This document shows, piece after piece, positions 54,665 through 62,615 of a DNA stretch of 64,000 nucleotides (positions are counted from its first letter, which is position 1; each line of letters starts with the position of its first letter). The stretch is from positions 54,994 to 118,993 of the forward strand of contig BPII01000008.1 in assembly GCA_026004035.1 (NCBI GenBank), in the 5' to 3' direction. The notes under the pieces were generated by a model. That model saw nothing but the letters and a program-made list of their open reading frames with translations. It searched no databases and was not told where the DNA came from. The stretch comes from Candidatus Sericytochromatia bacterium (GTDB lineage: Bacteria > Cyanobacteriota > Sericytochromatia > UBA7694 > JACMQJ01). The position numbers were made by a program, and so were the translations under genes.

Positions 54665-55720
54665 TTAACTCATTATTCTTTCTAATATCATATCTAAATT
54701 TGGCTCTATTGCTTCTTTTATCTGTGAAGACTGAGATATTGCATTATCAGGATCTTTTAGACCATGTCCAGTAAGAACACAAACAATATTAAAATCTTTT
54801 TTAATATCAAAGTTTTTATAATATTTCAAAATTCCTGCTACTGATATAGCTGATGCTGGCTCGCAAAATATACCTTCGTTTTTAGCAAGAAATTTATAGG
54901 CTTCTAATATTTCTTTATCACTAACTATATTTATATATCCATTTGATTCTTCCAATGCTTTATTAGCATATTCCCAACTAGCAGGGTTTCCTATTCTTAT
55001 AGCTGTTGCTATTGTTTGTGGATTTTCAATTTTTTGTTTTTTAACTATAGGTGCTGCACCTTCAGCTTGAAAACCAAACATTTTTGGTAATTTATCTATA
55101 TTATTTTTATCTTTATACTCTTTAAAACCTTTCCAATAAGCTGTTATATTTCCTGCATTTCCAACAGGAATTGACAAAATATCCGGTGCATCACCTAACT
55201 GAATACAAATCTCAAAAGCTGATGTTTTTTGTCCTTCAATTCTATAAGGATTTATAGAATTTACTAAAGTAACAGGATATTTATTTGATATTTCTATAAC
55301 TAACTCTAAAGCTTTATCAAAGTTACCCTTTATCTTTATAACTTCTGAACCATGTATTATAGCTTGAGAAAGCTTACCTAAAGCTACATAGCCATCAGGA
55401 ACTAGTAAAAATGATTTAATATTTGCTTTAGCTGAATAAGCAGCCATAGATGCTGATGTATTGCCTGTAGACGCACATATAACAGCTTTAGAGTTATTCT
55501 CAATAGCTTTTGATATAGCCAATGTCATACCTCTATCTTTAAATGAACAAGTAGGATTTAGTCCTTCATATTTAAGATATATATTAGCACCAACAATTGA
55601 GCTTAAATTGTTAGAATATATTAAAGGAGTATTTCCTTCATTTAAAGTTACTATTGGAGTTTTATTACTTACAGGTAAATATTCTTTAAACTCTTGTATT
55701 AAACCTTTCCACTGATACAT
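54665..55720 (-). CDS. thrC: Threonine synthase
   Basis: The 351-residue PLP enzyme is of fold type II: the Schiff-base Lys61 is in TCSFKDRGMTLA, the phosphate-binding loop is SIPVGNAGNITAYW, and ASTGNTSASMAAY and CVLTGHGLKDP match the family. It makes threonine from O-phosphohomoserine. The length fits the short bacterial (ThrC class II) form. Its ATG overlaps the stop of the flagellar-type gene by one base (TAATG), an unusual neighbour, so the pair is probably translated from one mRNA. No other threonine pathway genes are in the window. Confidence 0.93.
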   Translation of the reverse strand: MYQWKGLIQEFKEYLPVSNKTPIVTLNEGNTPLIYSNNLSSIVGANIYLKYEGLNPTCSFKDRGMTLAISKAIENNSKAVICASTGNTSASMAAYSAKANIKSFLLVPDGYVALGKLSQAIIHGSEVIKIKGNFDKALELVIEISNKYPVTLVNSINPYRIEGQKTSAFEICIQLGDAPDILSIPVGNAGNITAYWKGFKEYKDKNNIDKLPKMFGFQAEGAAPIVKKQKIENPQTIATAIRIGNPASWEYANKALEESNGYINIVSDKEILEAYKFLAKNEGIFCEPASAISVAGILKYYKNFDIKKDFNIVCVLTGHGLKDPDNAISQSSQIKEAIEPNLDMILERIMS

Positions 55721-56445
55721 TATTTTATAATATTAGTAACTATATCTAATAGTGTATTTTCATTCTTTATTTGAACAGCCATTGCTTGAAATTTCTTTTG
55801 TGCTAAAGACAAAGCAACTAGTGCTTCATGAGTATTAACATTAGATGCTTCTAATGAACCTTGAACTACTTCACCATCAGCTAAAACAACATTATCATTA
55901 AAAGTAAATACTGATGAACCATTTTTAGAAAAAACTAATTGTTCATTTCCTTTTTCTGGTTTAACAACAGAAGGTAATATACCATTTTGAAGAAGGTCTG
56001 TTTTTGTAATTGGAACATAAGGACCAGCACCTGTACCTGAAGAATCTCTTAAAACTACTAGCCCATTTGCATTACCTAATATATCTCCCCCTAAAGAAGG
56101 AACATTTAAAAACCTAAAATTACCATCTCTAGTTACTAAATTAGGTGGATTTACACCTACATCTTGAACTTGCTGTAGTAAAAAGAATCCTTCACCATTA
56201 ATAGCAAAATCAGTTTTTTCTCCTGTATAGTTTATTTGTCCTTGAGAAAAATTCAATTCAGTATAAGCATTTATTAGTGAAGTATCTGGAATTTGATATG
56301 AATTTTTTACTTGAGCACCTGTTCCACCATAATAACCTGAATTTTGTTTAAATCCAACAATATTAGTTCCATTTAAATTACTATTTATTAAGTTTATTTC
56401 ATTACCAACAGACCTTAAACTTTGTAATCCTTGTCCAAAATTCAT
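55720..56445 (-). CDS. Flagellar rod/hook-type protein (FlgF/FlgG-like)
   Basis: The 241-residue length fits FlgF/FlgG. The N-terminus has the heptad helix and INSNLNGTNIVGFKQN (family 'ANNLANxxTxGFK'). The middle has DFAINGEGFFLLQQ ('FAIxGxGFF'). The C-terminus has GSLEASNVNTHEALVALSLAQKKFQA, close to the FlgG signature 'GxLExSNVNxVxExxxLIxxQRxYE'. These are exported axial proteins of the flagellar rod. FlgF and FlgG cannot be separated by eye. It lies alone among non-flagellar genes, coupled to thrC. The FliK-like giant protein at 5635-13083 is the only other flagellar candidate here. Confidence 0.85.
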   Translation of the reverse strand: MNFGQGLQSLRSVGNEINLINSNLNGTNIVGFKQNSGYYGGTGAQVKNSYQIPDTSLINAYTELNFSQGQINYTGEKTDFAINGEGFFLLQQVQDVGVNPPNLVTRDGNFRFLNVPSLGGDILGNANGLVVLRDSSGTGAGPYVPITKTDLLQNGILPSVVKPEKGNEQLVFSKNGSSVFTFNDNVVLADGEVVQGSLEASNVNTHEALVALSLAQKKFQAMAVQIKNENTLLDIVTNIIK

Positions 56446-56547
56446 TTTTATACCTCAAATAATATATTTTATTTAATTTAATAATATCATAATTTAGAAA
56501 ATAAAACTATTAAAAAAGTGTTAATACTATTAATAAAGAATTAAAAG

Positions 56548-58209
56548 TTATTTTAAAATAACTGGTTGATAATCATTATAATTACCAGATTTTAATAATT
56601 TAACATTTGTTCCATCAGAATTCATAACATAAATTTTATTAATTCTAATACCATTTACATCAATGTTATTATCCCTCTTTGACGCAAAGTATATTTTATT
56701 TCCATCAGAAGAAAATACAGGATATTCACTACCAAAATAGCTAAAAGTTAATCTTTTTTGTTCAGAACCATCAGAGTTCATTATATATATTTCTAGATTT
56801 TTATCTCTATTTGAAACAAAAACTATTTTATTATTATCAGGAGACCAAGAAGGCATAATATCAGAATCGTTATTATAAGTTAATCTTTTTTGTTCAGAAC
56901 CATCAGCATTCATTACATATATTTCTTTATTTCCATCTCTATTTGAGACAAAAACTATTTTTTTACCATCAGAAGAAAATTTTGGACTTTCATCACTATA
57001 ATCTCCATTAGTTAATTTTGTTATCTCTGTACCATCTATGTTCATTGAATATATTTTATAATTTACTTTTAAAACTGTATTAGTTTGGTCAAGACTTACT
57101 TCTCTATTAGAAACAAAAATTATTTTTTTACCATCTGGAGAAACATTTGGAGAAAATTTTGAGAAAGAATCATAAGTTAATTGATAAGTGCTAGAAGAGA
57201 TTAAGTTTGTTACAAAAATGTCAGTACTTCCATCATTTTCTGATACATATATTATGTTCTGTTTATCGGGAAAAACAGAGGGCATATAATCGTATGAATC
57301 ATCTTTTGAGATTTTTAGTTCATTACCTGTTTTTTCTGAAAAAAGATAAATACCTTGTTTTCCATCTCTTTCTGAGACAAAAATTAAATTATAATCATCA
57401 TTTATTTTATTTTCTTTTTTAACTTCTAATAGTTCATGATTATTATTATTTTTAGTTTCTTTTATAGTATTAAGTATATTTTCTATTTTGTCTTTAAAAA
57501 GATTATTATTCAAATCTTTAATATTCTTATTTATTTTAAAAAGTTCTTCTAAGTTTTCTTTTCCAAATAAATCATATAAAGTAAAAGCATTCATTAAAAA
57601 ATATTTGATTTCATCATCTGAATAAATATCTATTTTTAAATCATATTCTTTTTTTAAAAAATCTTTTATTTGTTCAAAATATTTATCAAAATTATCTTTT
57701 TCCCAACATAGCCTATAGGTATTTGCACAATCAGTATTTAATATTTTTTCTAAAATAATAGTATTTACTTCTATTCTTTTTAAAAATAAAAATAAGAAAG
57801 TTTGTAAATCTTCATTATTTATGCTTTTACTACTCATATTATTAATTATGTTATCTTTTAACTGTTTTTCTAATTCAAGGTTTTTATTAATAGTTTCTTT
57901 ATCTTTCTTGATTTCAATTATTGAATTATTACTGTCAGAATATTTCTTTTCTAATTTTATATCATTATTTTTTAAATCACTACCATTAGGTTTTACTAAT
58001 TTATTTTCTTTTTTTTCTTCTAATTTTATAGAGCTATTATTATTTTTATTTTCTATTTTTTTTATAGGTTGATTTTTTATTGTTTTATTTTGAGATTTTT
58101 TATCTAAACTTTCATAAATTTTTTGTGCTTCACTTTTTTTATTATTTTGAGAAAAAGAATAATTAGAACTAATTGTTAGTACTATAAAAGCAAGTAAAAT
58201 TTTTTTCAC
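56548..58209 (-). CDS. Exported TolB-like beta-propeller protein
   Basis: The 553-residue protein has a signal peptide (to about residue 20). A charged Asn/Lys/Glu-rich segment with coiled-coil character (to about 115) and a helical domain with two Cys (about 160-170) follow. The C-terminal 280 residues are six TolB-type PD40 propeller repeats: [35 protein letters not shown] (split across units), [20 protein letters not shown]. In TolB this propeller binds Pal and other periplasmic partners. Here it is longer and lacks the TolB N-terminal domain, so a periplasmic scaffold is likelier than true TolB. The App1-type gene ends 3 bases upstream. Confidence 0.75.
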   Translation of the reverse strand: [553 protein letters not shown]

Positions 58210-58212
58210 TTA

Positions 58213-59487
58213 TTATTTTACTTCGGCTATTACTTTATTTAGTGTTTCTTGAGAAATAATACCTTTTTCAAATAAATCTTTAGCAGCATCTACTGATGAA
58301 TTAGTTAATTTTACTTCTTTAAATCTAGGATTATTAGGATCTTGTTTTGTTACATTATTTATATAGATTGCTAAAACATTATTAGGAAATTCTTTTTTTA
58401 ATTTAACATATACTTCAGTATCCTGTTGAGTTGTATCACCAAACATTACAAACTTTTTATTTGGAAAAGCTTTTAAAATAGGTCTTATTCTTGATAACTT
58501 ATATTCTAAAGTTGTAGAAGGAGTTGGATCAACTTTACTACCTAATTTTTTTAAATCTATGGAACCTTGAGGAAAACCATTTAGTTTTATAAAATCTTGT
58601 ATTCTATCATATAAATGAGCTGGACTACCAGTAACGTAATGAACTGTATCAGCTCCATTACCTTTGTAATCATTTAAAATTCCCTTATAAAGAGTTGCAA
58701 CACCCGGTATAGCTTTGTCTGTTTTAAAATTACCAGAAAAAATATGTTTTATCATTTTTAACTTATTATCAACACCTGTTATCTTTATAGTATCATCAAC
58801 ATCTGATATTATACCTATTTCATCAGAATTTGAATTATCTAGTAAAAGTTCTTCTTTAGGAATATCAAACTGATATTTATTATTATTTAATTTAGCAGTT
58901 ATTATATTTATTCCTAAAGGTAAATTTACTCCTGTAAAGTATGCTTTAAAATATCCTTTACTATCAGTTCTAGCTATTTGAGAAAAATTACCAACTGAAA
59001 CTATTACATCAGTATTCTCTATTGCATCAGGAGTAAAATATTTTATATTTCTTATAATATTAGTTAATAAAGAATCGTTTGTGCTAGGAGGTTTAATAGA
59101 TTTTTTCTTAAATACTCTTCCTGTTACATAAAAGTTTTTTTCATTACCAAAACTATCATATACATTAATGTGTGCTTTTTTGTTGAAAATAGAAAAAAAT
59201 GATTGTGATTTTATAGAATCCACCTCATTTGATTTTATTTCGGTAGATATATTACCTGTTACTAAAACATTATAAATTTGCTCACCTAATAATTCATCTG
59301 GAAAGTTTTTATAATATTCATTATCAATTAGTATTTCTTGATTTTCTGGCTCTATTGAATTAATTGTATTAATAGATGTAGCAGAAATTTGTTGATTATC
59401 TATTTCATTTAATAATAAATCTTCTCCTTGAGAACAAGCAGAAAATATTAAAGCACTTAAAAAAGATAAAATTATTTTTTTTTTCAT
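58213..59487 (-). CDS. App1/LNS2-type phosphatase lipoprotein
   Basis: The 424-residue protein has a signal peptide with a lipobox at Cys18 (LIFSAC). A beta-rich domain (about 100-220) carries VTGRVFKKKS and NIITAKLN. An App1-type (DUF2183) phosphatase domain follows: nucleophile motif ISDVDDTIKIT (Asp229, Asp231, Thr233), the conserved VHYVTGSPAHLYDRIQDFI, then KFVMFGDTTQQD. App1 and LNS2 proteins dephosphorylate phosphatidate. A lipid-anchored form outside the cytoplasm is unusual and suggests action on envelope or host lipids. It is coupled to the TolB-like gene 3 bases downstream. Confidence 0.85.
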   Translation of the reverse strand: MKKKIILSFLSALIFSACSQGEDLLLNEIDNQQISATSINTINSIEPENQEILIDNEYYKNFPDELLGEQIYNVLVTGNISTEIKSNEVDSIKSQSFFSIFNKKAHINVYDSFGNEKNFYVTGRVFKKKSIKPPSTNDSLLTNIIRNIKYFTPDAIENTDVIVSVGNFSQIARTDSKGYFKAYFTGVNLPLGINIITAKLNNNKYQFDIPKEELLLDNSNSDEIGIISDVDDTIKITGVDNKLKMIKHIFSGNFKTDKAIPGVATLYKGILNDYKGNGADTVHYVTGSPAHLYDRIQDFIKLNGFPQGSIDLKKLGSKVDPTPSTTLEYKLSRIRPILKAFPNKKFVMFGDTTQQDTEVYVKLKKEFPNNVLAIYINNVTKQDPNNPRFKEVKLTNSSVDAAKDLFEKGIISQETLNKVIAEVK

Positions 59488-59587
59488 AAAAAAAAACTAC
59501 CTTAATATTACCAAATATTAATTTTAATATATATAAAAAACAAAAAAACTTTCTTATAAGAAAAATTTATTCATATAAATTATTATG

Positions 59588-59729
59588 TGGCACTGTGTTG
59601 AGTTATAGAAAAAATTACCTTCAAAAACTTATAAATACTAAATTTAAAGTATATTTTAATATAAATCTTTAAAATGCTTACTATTAAGGGATTTTAAGCT
59701 TATCAAAGAATAACATTAGCTCAGTGCCA
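59588..59729. repeat. Dispersed repeat family A, fullest copy
   Basis: The 142-base element has inverted ends TGGCACTG (59588) and CAGTGCCA (59722). Its interior matches 913-1016 and the inverse of 40230-40332. It has no coding capacity, so it looks like a miniature inverted-repeat element. Confidence 0.7.
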
Positions 59730-59730
59730 A

Positions 59731-59785
59731 TTACTACAATCTCTAAATTTTATAAATAATTCTTACATTATTCATAAATTAAGCC
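59731..59785. repeat. Dispersed repeat family D, second copy
   Basis: It matches 13454-13505 and abuts the family A element. The remainder of the 365-base gap 59488-59852 shows only AT-rich sequence and whatever drives the HAD gene; I see no clear promoter. Confidence 0.55.
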
Positions 59786-59852
59786 ACTTCCATTACCATT
59801 AGTGTTAGAATATAAATTTATGATATTTTAATTATTAATAATTATTAAAAAG

Positions 59853-60494
59853 TTGATAGAACTAGTTATTTTTGATTTTGATGGTTTGCTTGTTGATTCT
59901 GAACCAATATATGTTAATTCTAATAAACGATTTTTGAAAGAAAGAGGAATAAATGATTTTTCTATAATAAACAAATTGTTTGGTCTAAGAGCTGAAGAAG
60001 CTTTTTTGTTGATAAAAGAAACATTTTCTTTTAAAGAAAGTATAGAAGAGCTAATGAGTATTAGAAATAAATATATATTAGAAGATTTTGAAAATGGAAA
60101 ATTAAAATTAATGCCTTATGTAAAAGAAGTATTAAACAAATTAAGAAAATATTTCAAATTAGCCATAGGATCATCTTCAAAAAAATATTTACTAGAGAAA
60201 GGATTAGAGATTCATAATCTATCAAATTACTTTGATGTAATAGTAACAGGTGATGATGTTACTAAAGGAAAACCTGAACCTGATATATATTTAAAAGTAG
60301 CTTATTTAATGAATATTCAAACTCAAAAAAGTATTGTTATAGAAGATGCGCCTAATGGTATAATAGCTGGAAAAAGAGCTGGTATGAAAACAGTTGCAAT
60401 ACCAAATGAACAAACTAAAAATTTAGATTTTTCTTTTTCTGATTTTATAATATCTGATTTTTCTAAATTACCAAGTTTATTAGGAATTGGATAA
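59853..60494 (+). CDS. HAD-superfamily phosphatase (beta-phosphoglucomutase-like)
   Basis: The protein is 213 residues from TTG 59853. The nucleophile motif LVIFDFDGLLVDSEPIY (Asp8, Asp10) lies at the N-terminus, followed by a helical cap, KLAIGSSSKKYLLEK (motif II), TKGKPEPDIYLKVA (motif III Lys) and VIEDAPNGIIAGKRAGM (motif IV). It belongs to the subfamily that includes beta-phosphoglucomutase and small sugar-phosphate phosphatases; substrate unknown. Its stop overlaps the start of queD by one base (TAATG). Its ribosome-binding site is weak. The pairing with queD suggests a nucleotide or pterin phosphate, but this is inference. Confidence 0.88.
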   Translation: MIELVIFDFDGLLVDSEPIYVNSNKRFLKERGINDFSIINKLFGLRAEEAFLLIKETFSFKESIEELMSIRNKYILEDFENGKLKLMPYVKEVLNKLRKYFKLAIGSSSKKYLLEKGLEIHNLSNYFDVIVTGDDVTKGKPEPDIYLKVAYLMNIQTQKSIVIEDAPNGIIAGKRAGMKTVAIPNEQTKNLDFSFSDFIISDFSKLPSLLGIG

Positions 60495-60877
60495 TGGATA
60501 ATTTTGAACTAAGTATTGAATTAGAATTTTGTGCTGCTCATATATTAAAAGGACATAAAGGTAAATGTTCAAATTTGCATGGACACAACTATAAAGTAGA
60601 AGTTTGTATTTCTGGTAATAAATTGAATGAAATAGGAATATTACTTGATTTTGCTGATATAAAAGAAAGTGTAAATAAAGTAATAGAAAAATTGGACCAT
60701 AAATATTTAAATGAGATAGATTATAAACCTTTTATTGAAGGTAAAACTTCAGCTGAATATATTGCGAAATATATATATGATAATCTATCAAAAGATTTCA
60801 ACACCTCTAATTATAAAGTTCATTTTGTAAAAGTGCATGAAACTTCTAAATATTCTGTAAAATATAGTAAAAGTTAA
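60494..60877 (+). CDS. queD: 6-carboxytetrahydropterin synthase / 6-pyruvoyltetrahydropterin synthase
   Basis: The 127-residue length is typical of QueD. Zinc ligands are His16 (CAAHIL) and His29 and His31 (NLHGHNYKVEV). The catalytic Cys25 lies four residues before the HGH motif. ILLDFADIKESV, DHKYLNE and VHETSKYSVKY are also family marks. QueD converts dihydroneopterin triphosphate to 6-carboxytetrahydropterin for preQ0/queuosine; PTPS in biopterin synthesis looks similar. No QueC, QueE, QueF or Tgt is in the window. It is translationally coupled to the HAD phosphatase. Confidence 0.93.
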   Translation: MDNFELSIELEFCAAHILKGHKGKCSNLHGHNYKVEVCISGNKLNEIGILLDFADIKESVNKVIEKLDHKYLNEIDYKPFIEGKTSAEYIAKYIYDNLSKDFNTSNYKVHFVKVHETSKYSVKYSKS

Positions 60878-60901
60878 GATGCTTTTTTAAAAAGATATTA
60901 G

Positions 60902-61086
60902 TAATACCAATTTTTATAATAAATGATGCATAATTAATAGTTAAAAATAAAGTATAAAAAATTAAAAAAAACTATAAGTTTTTAATAAATTACTTGACAT
61001 ATAAGAATTTTAGTATAATTATACAAAATTGTAACTATAAAAAACATTAACTTTTAATGCACTATCAATTTAATAAATTGGTATTA
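60902..61086. repeat. Dispersed repeat family C, complete copy
   Basis: The element has long imperfect inverted ends: TAATACCAATTTTTATAATAAATGATGCA at the left and TGCACTATCAATTTAATAAATTGGTATTA at the right (each about 29 bases). The left end recurs at 40203. The 185 bases have no coding capacity. It sits immediately next to the restriction-modification genes. Confidence 0.75.
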
Positions 61087-61108
61087 AATATATAAATATA
61101 AATATAAA

Positions 61109-61930
61109 TCAAAAAAAAGATTGCATTTCTACTTTTGGCTTCTTTTTATTTTTTAAAAATTCCAAACGATACTTATCTGAAATTTTACCATTTTTTGATA
61201 ATCGTTCTTGTATCATTTCATAGTATTTAGAATGTAATTCACAAGAGATAAAGTTTCTTTTTAGTTCTTTGCAAAGAATAATTTCTGATCCACTACCACC
61301 AAATAAAATAAATACATCATCATTTTCTTGAGTGCATGATTTTATCAACATCTCAACTAAACCTAAAGGTATTTGACAAGAATGAAAAGTTTTATCTTTA
61401 CTAACATTTTTAACTAAATCAAAATAAAACCAAGAATAAGGCATACGTCCTATATGTCCTTGAGCTATTCTTTGTTTAATTCGTTTATCATTTGGATTTT
61501 GATAAGGAACAGCTACATTATTTTTATAGAAATTATTATTTTTACTTTTCGTAGCATGTAAAATACTTCTATGAGCAGTTGTAAATCTTCTTGGACTATG
61601 ACCTACATTAGTATTATATATCCAAACATAATCTTGAACATCATAAGCATTTTCGTCAAGAAATTTTACTCTTAAATAAGCATTTTGTTTAGGATAATTT
61701 ATCATAAATAAATTTCCTGTTTTTTTTAAAACTCTCATACTTTCTTTTGTTAATTCTATATACCAGTTTATATAATCATTCCATTTTTGAGTATAATTTT
61801 TACCAGCATAATTAATTCCTACATTATAATCAGGATCTCCATATACCATATCTAAACACTCATCAGGTAATTGTTTCAAAATTTCTAAAACATCTTGATT
61901 AAATACTTTATTTCTAAAATTTTCAATCAT
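61109..61930 (-). CDS. Type II DNA methyltransferase (N4-cytosine or N6-adenine)
   Basis: The 273-residue protein has motif IV DPDYN (32-36, in place of the usual DPPY) near the N-terminus and the AdoMet-binding motif DDVFILFGGSGSEI (about 205-217) near the C-terminus. This is the beta-class order of amino-methyltransferases. KKTGNLFMINYP and FSCELHSKYYEMIQERL also fit. It methylates an exocyclic amino group of a DNA base; target sequence unknown. It lies 55 bases downstream of the frameshifted endonuclease gene, on the same strand. The gene itself looks intact. Confidence 0.88.
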   Translation of the reverse strand: MIENFRNKVFNQDVLEILKQLPDECLDMVYGDPDYNVGINYAGKNYTQKWNDYINWYIELTKESMRVLKKTGNLFMINYPKQNAYLRVKFLDENAYDVQDYVWIYNTNVGHSPRRFTTAHRSILHATKSKNNNFYKNNVAVPYQNPNDKRIKQRIAQGHIGRMPYSWFYFDLVKNVSKDKTFHSCQIPLGLVEMLIKSCTQENDDVFILFGGSGSEIILCKELKRNFISCELHSKYYEMIQERLSKNGKISDKYRLEFLKNKKKPKVEMQSFF

Positions 61931-61985
61931 TTTTCTTTAATAAGTTTATAACATGCAGATTTTATGAACTTTATACTTGTCATAT

Positions 61986-62575
61986 CTAAGGATTTTCAAA
62001 TGTATAAGACCATATTTTTAAATTTGTAATTTTATTTATTATATTTTTCACAACATAAACACAATAAATGTTTTTTATTTTACCTTTTATTTTAGAATCT
62101 TGATTTGCTTTATGGTAATATAAAAAAGGGTGATAAATTTGATAAATTGCAAAACTTTTAGGATTACCATTTTTATCTTTTTCAAATAAAAAATGGTGCA
62201 AAATTCTTTGATTATTTGCTACTGATAATATATTACTTTCACTATCATTATACTCATTAAGTAGGCTTTTTTTATATTTCCACTCTATAGTCTCTTGAAT
62301 TTCTTCAAAATCATGATAAACTTTATTAATACCTTTAACAAATTGATGTTTTCCATTACCTAAATGTATAATTCCAAAATCATTTTTAATTAAAATTTCT
62401 GGCAATTTCTCTTTACTGTCAATCTTAGTAGCATCAAAAGCGTTTCCAAATTTTTTTCTTTTGATATATCTTTTACCAATTCATTATCAAAAATATAGTT
62501 TTTTGTATTATTACAAATATTAAAAATTTCTGTGAGGACTTGTTCTTTTTTACTTGATATTCCTATCTGAGACAC
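61986..62575 (-). pseudogene. Restriction endonuclease partner of the methyltransferase, one-base frameshift
   Basis: The frame from ATG 62575 (MSQIGISSKKEQVLTEIFN...) ends after 60 residues. Restoring one A in the seven-A run at 62451-62457 joins it to FGNAFDATKIDSKEKLPE-ILIKNDFGIIHLGNGKHQFV and onward to 61986, a protein of about 196 residues. Size, position and direction fit a type II endonuclease. I do not recognise its specificity, and the pairing is the main evidence. The break may be real (leaving an orphan methyltransferase), phase-variable, slippage-rescued, or a sequencing error. Confidence 0.65.
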
Positions 62576-62615
62576 TAAGTTGAAAAAATTAAGTTTAAAT
62601 TATGAAAAAAATATT

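Noticed and set aside
60994..61019. Promoter TTGACA / TATAAT inside the family C element
   Set aside because: The spacer is only 14 bases and the downstream gene is on the other strand.
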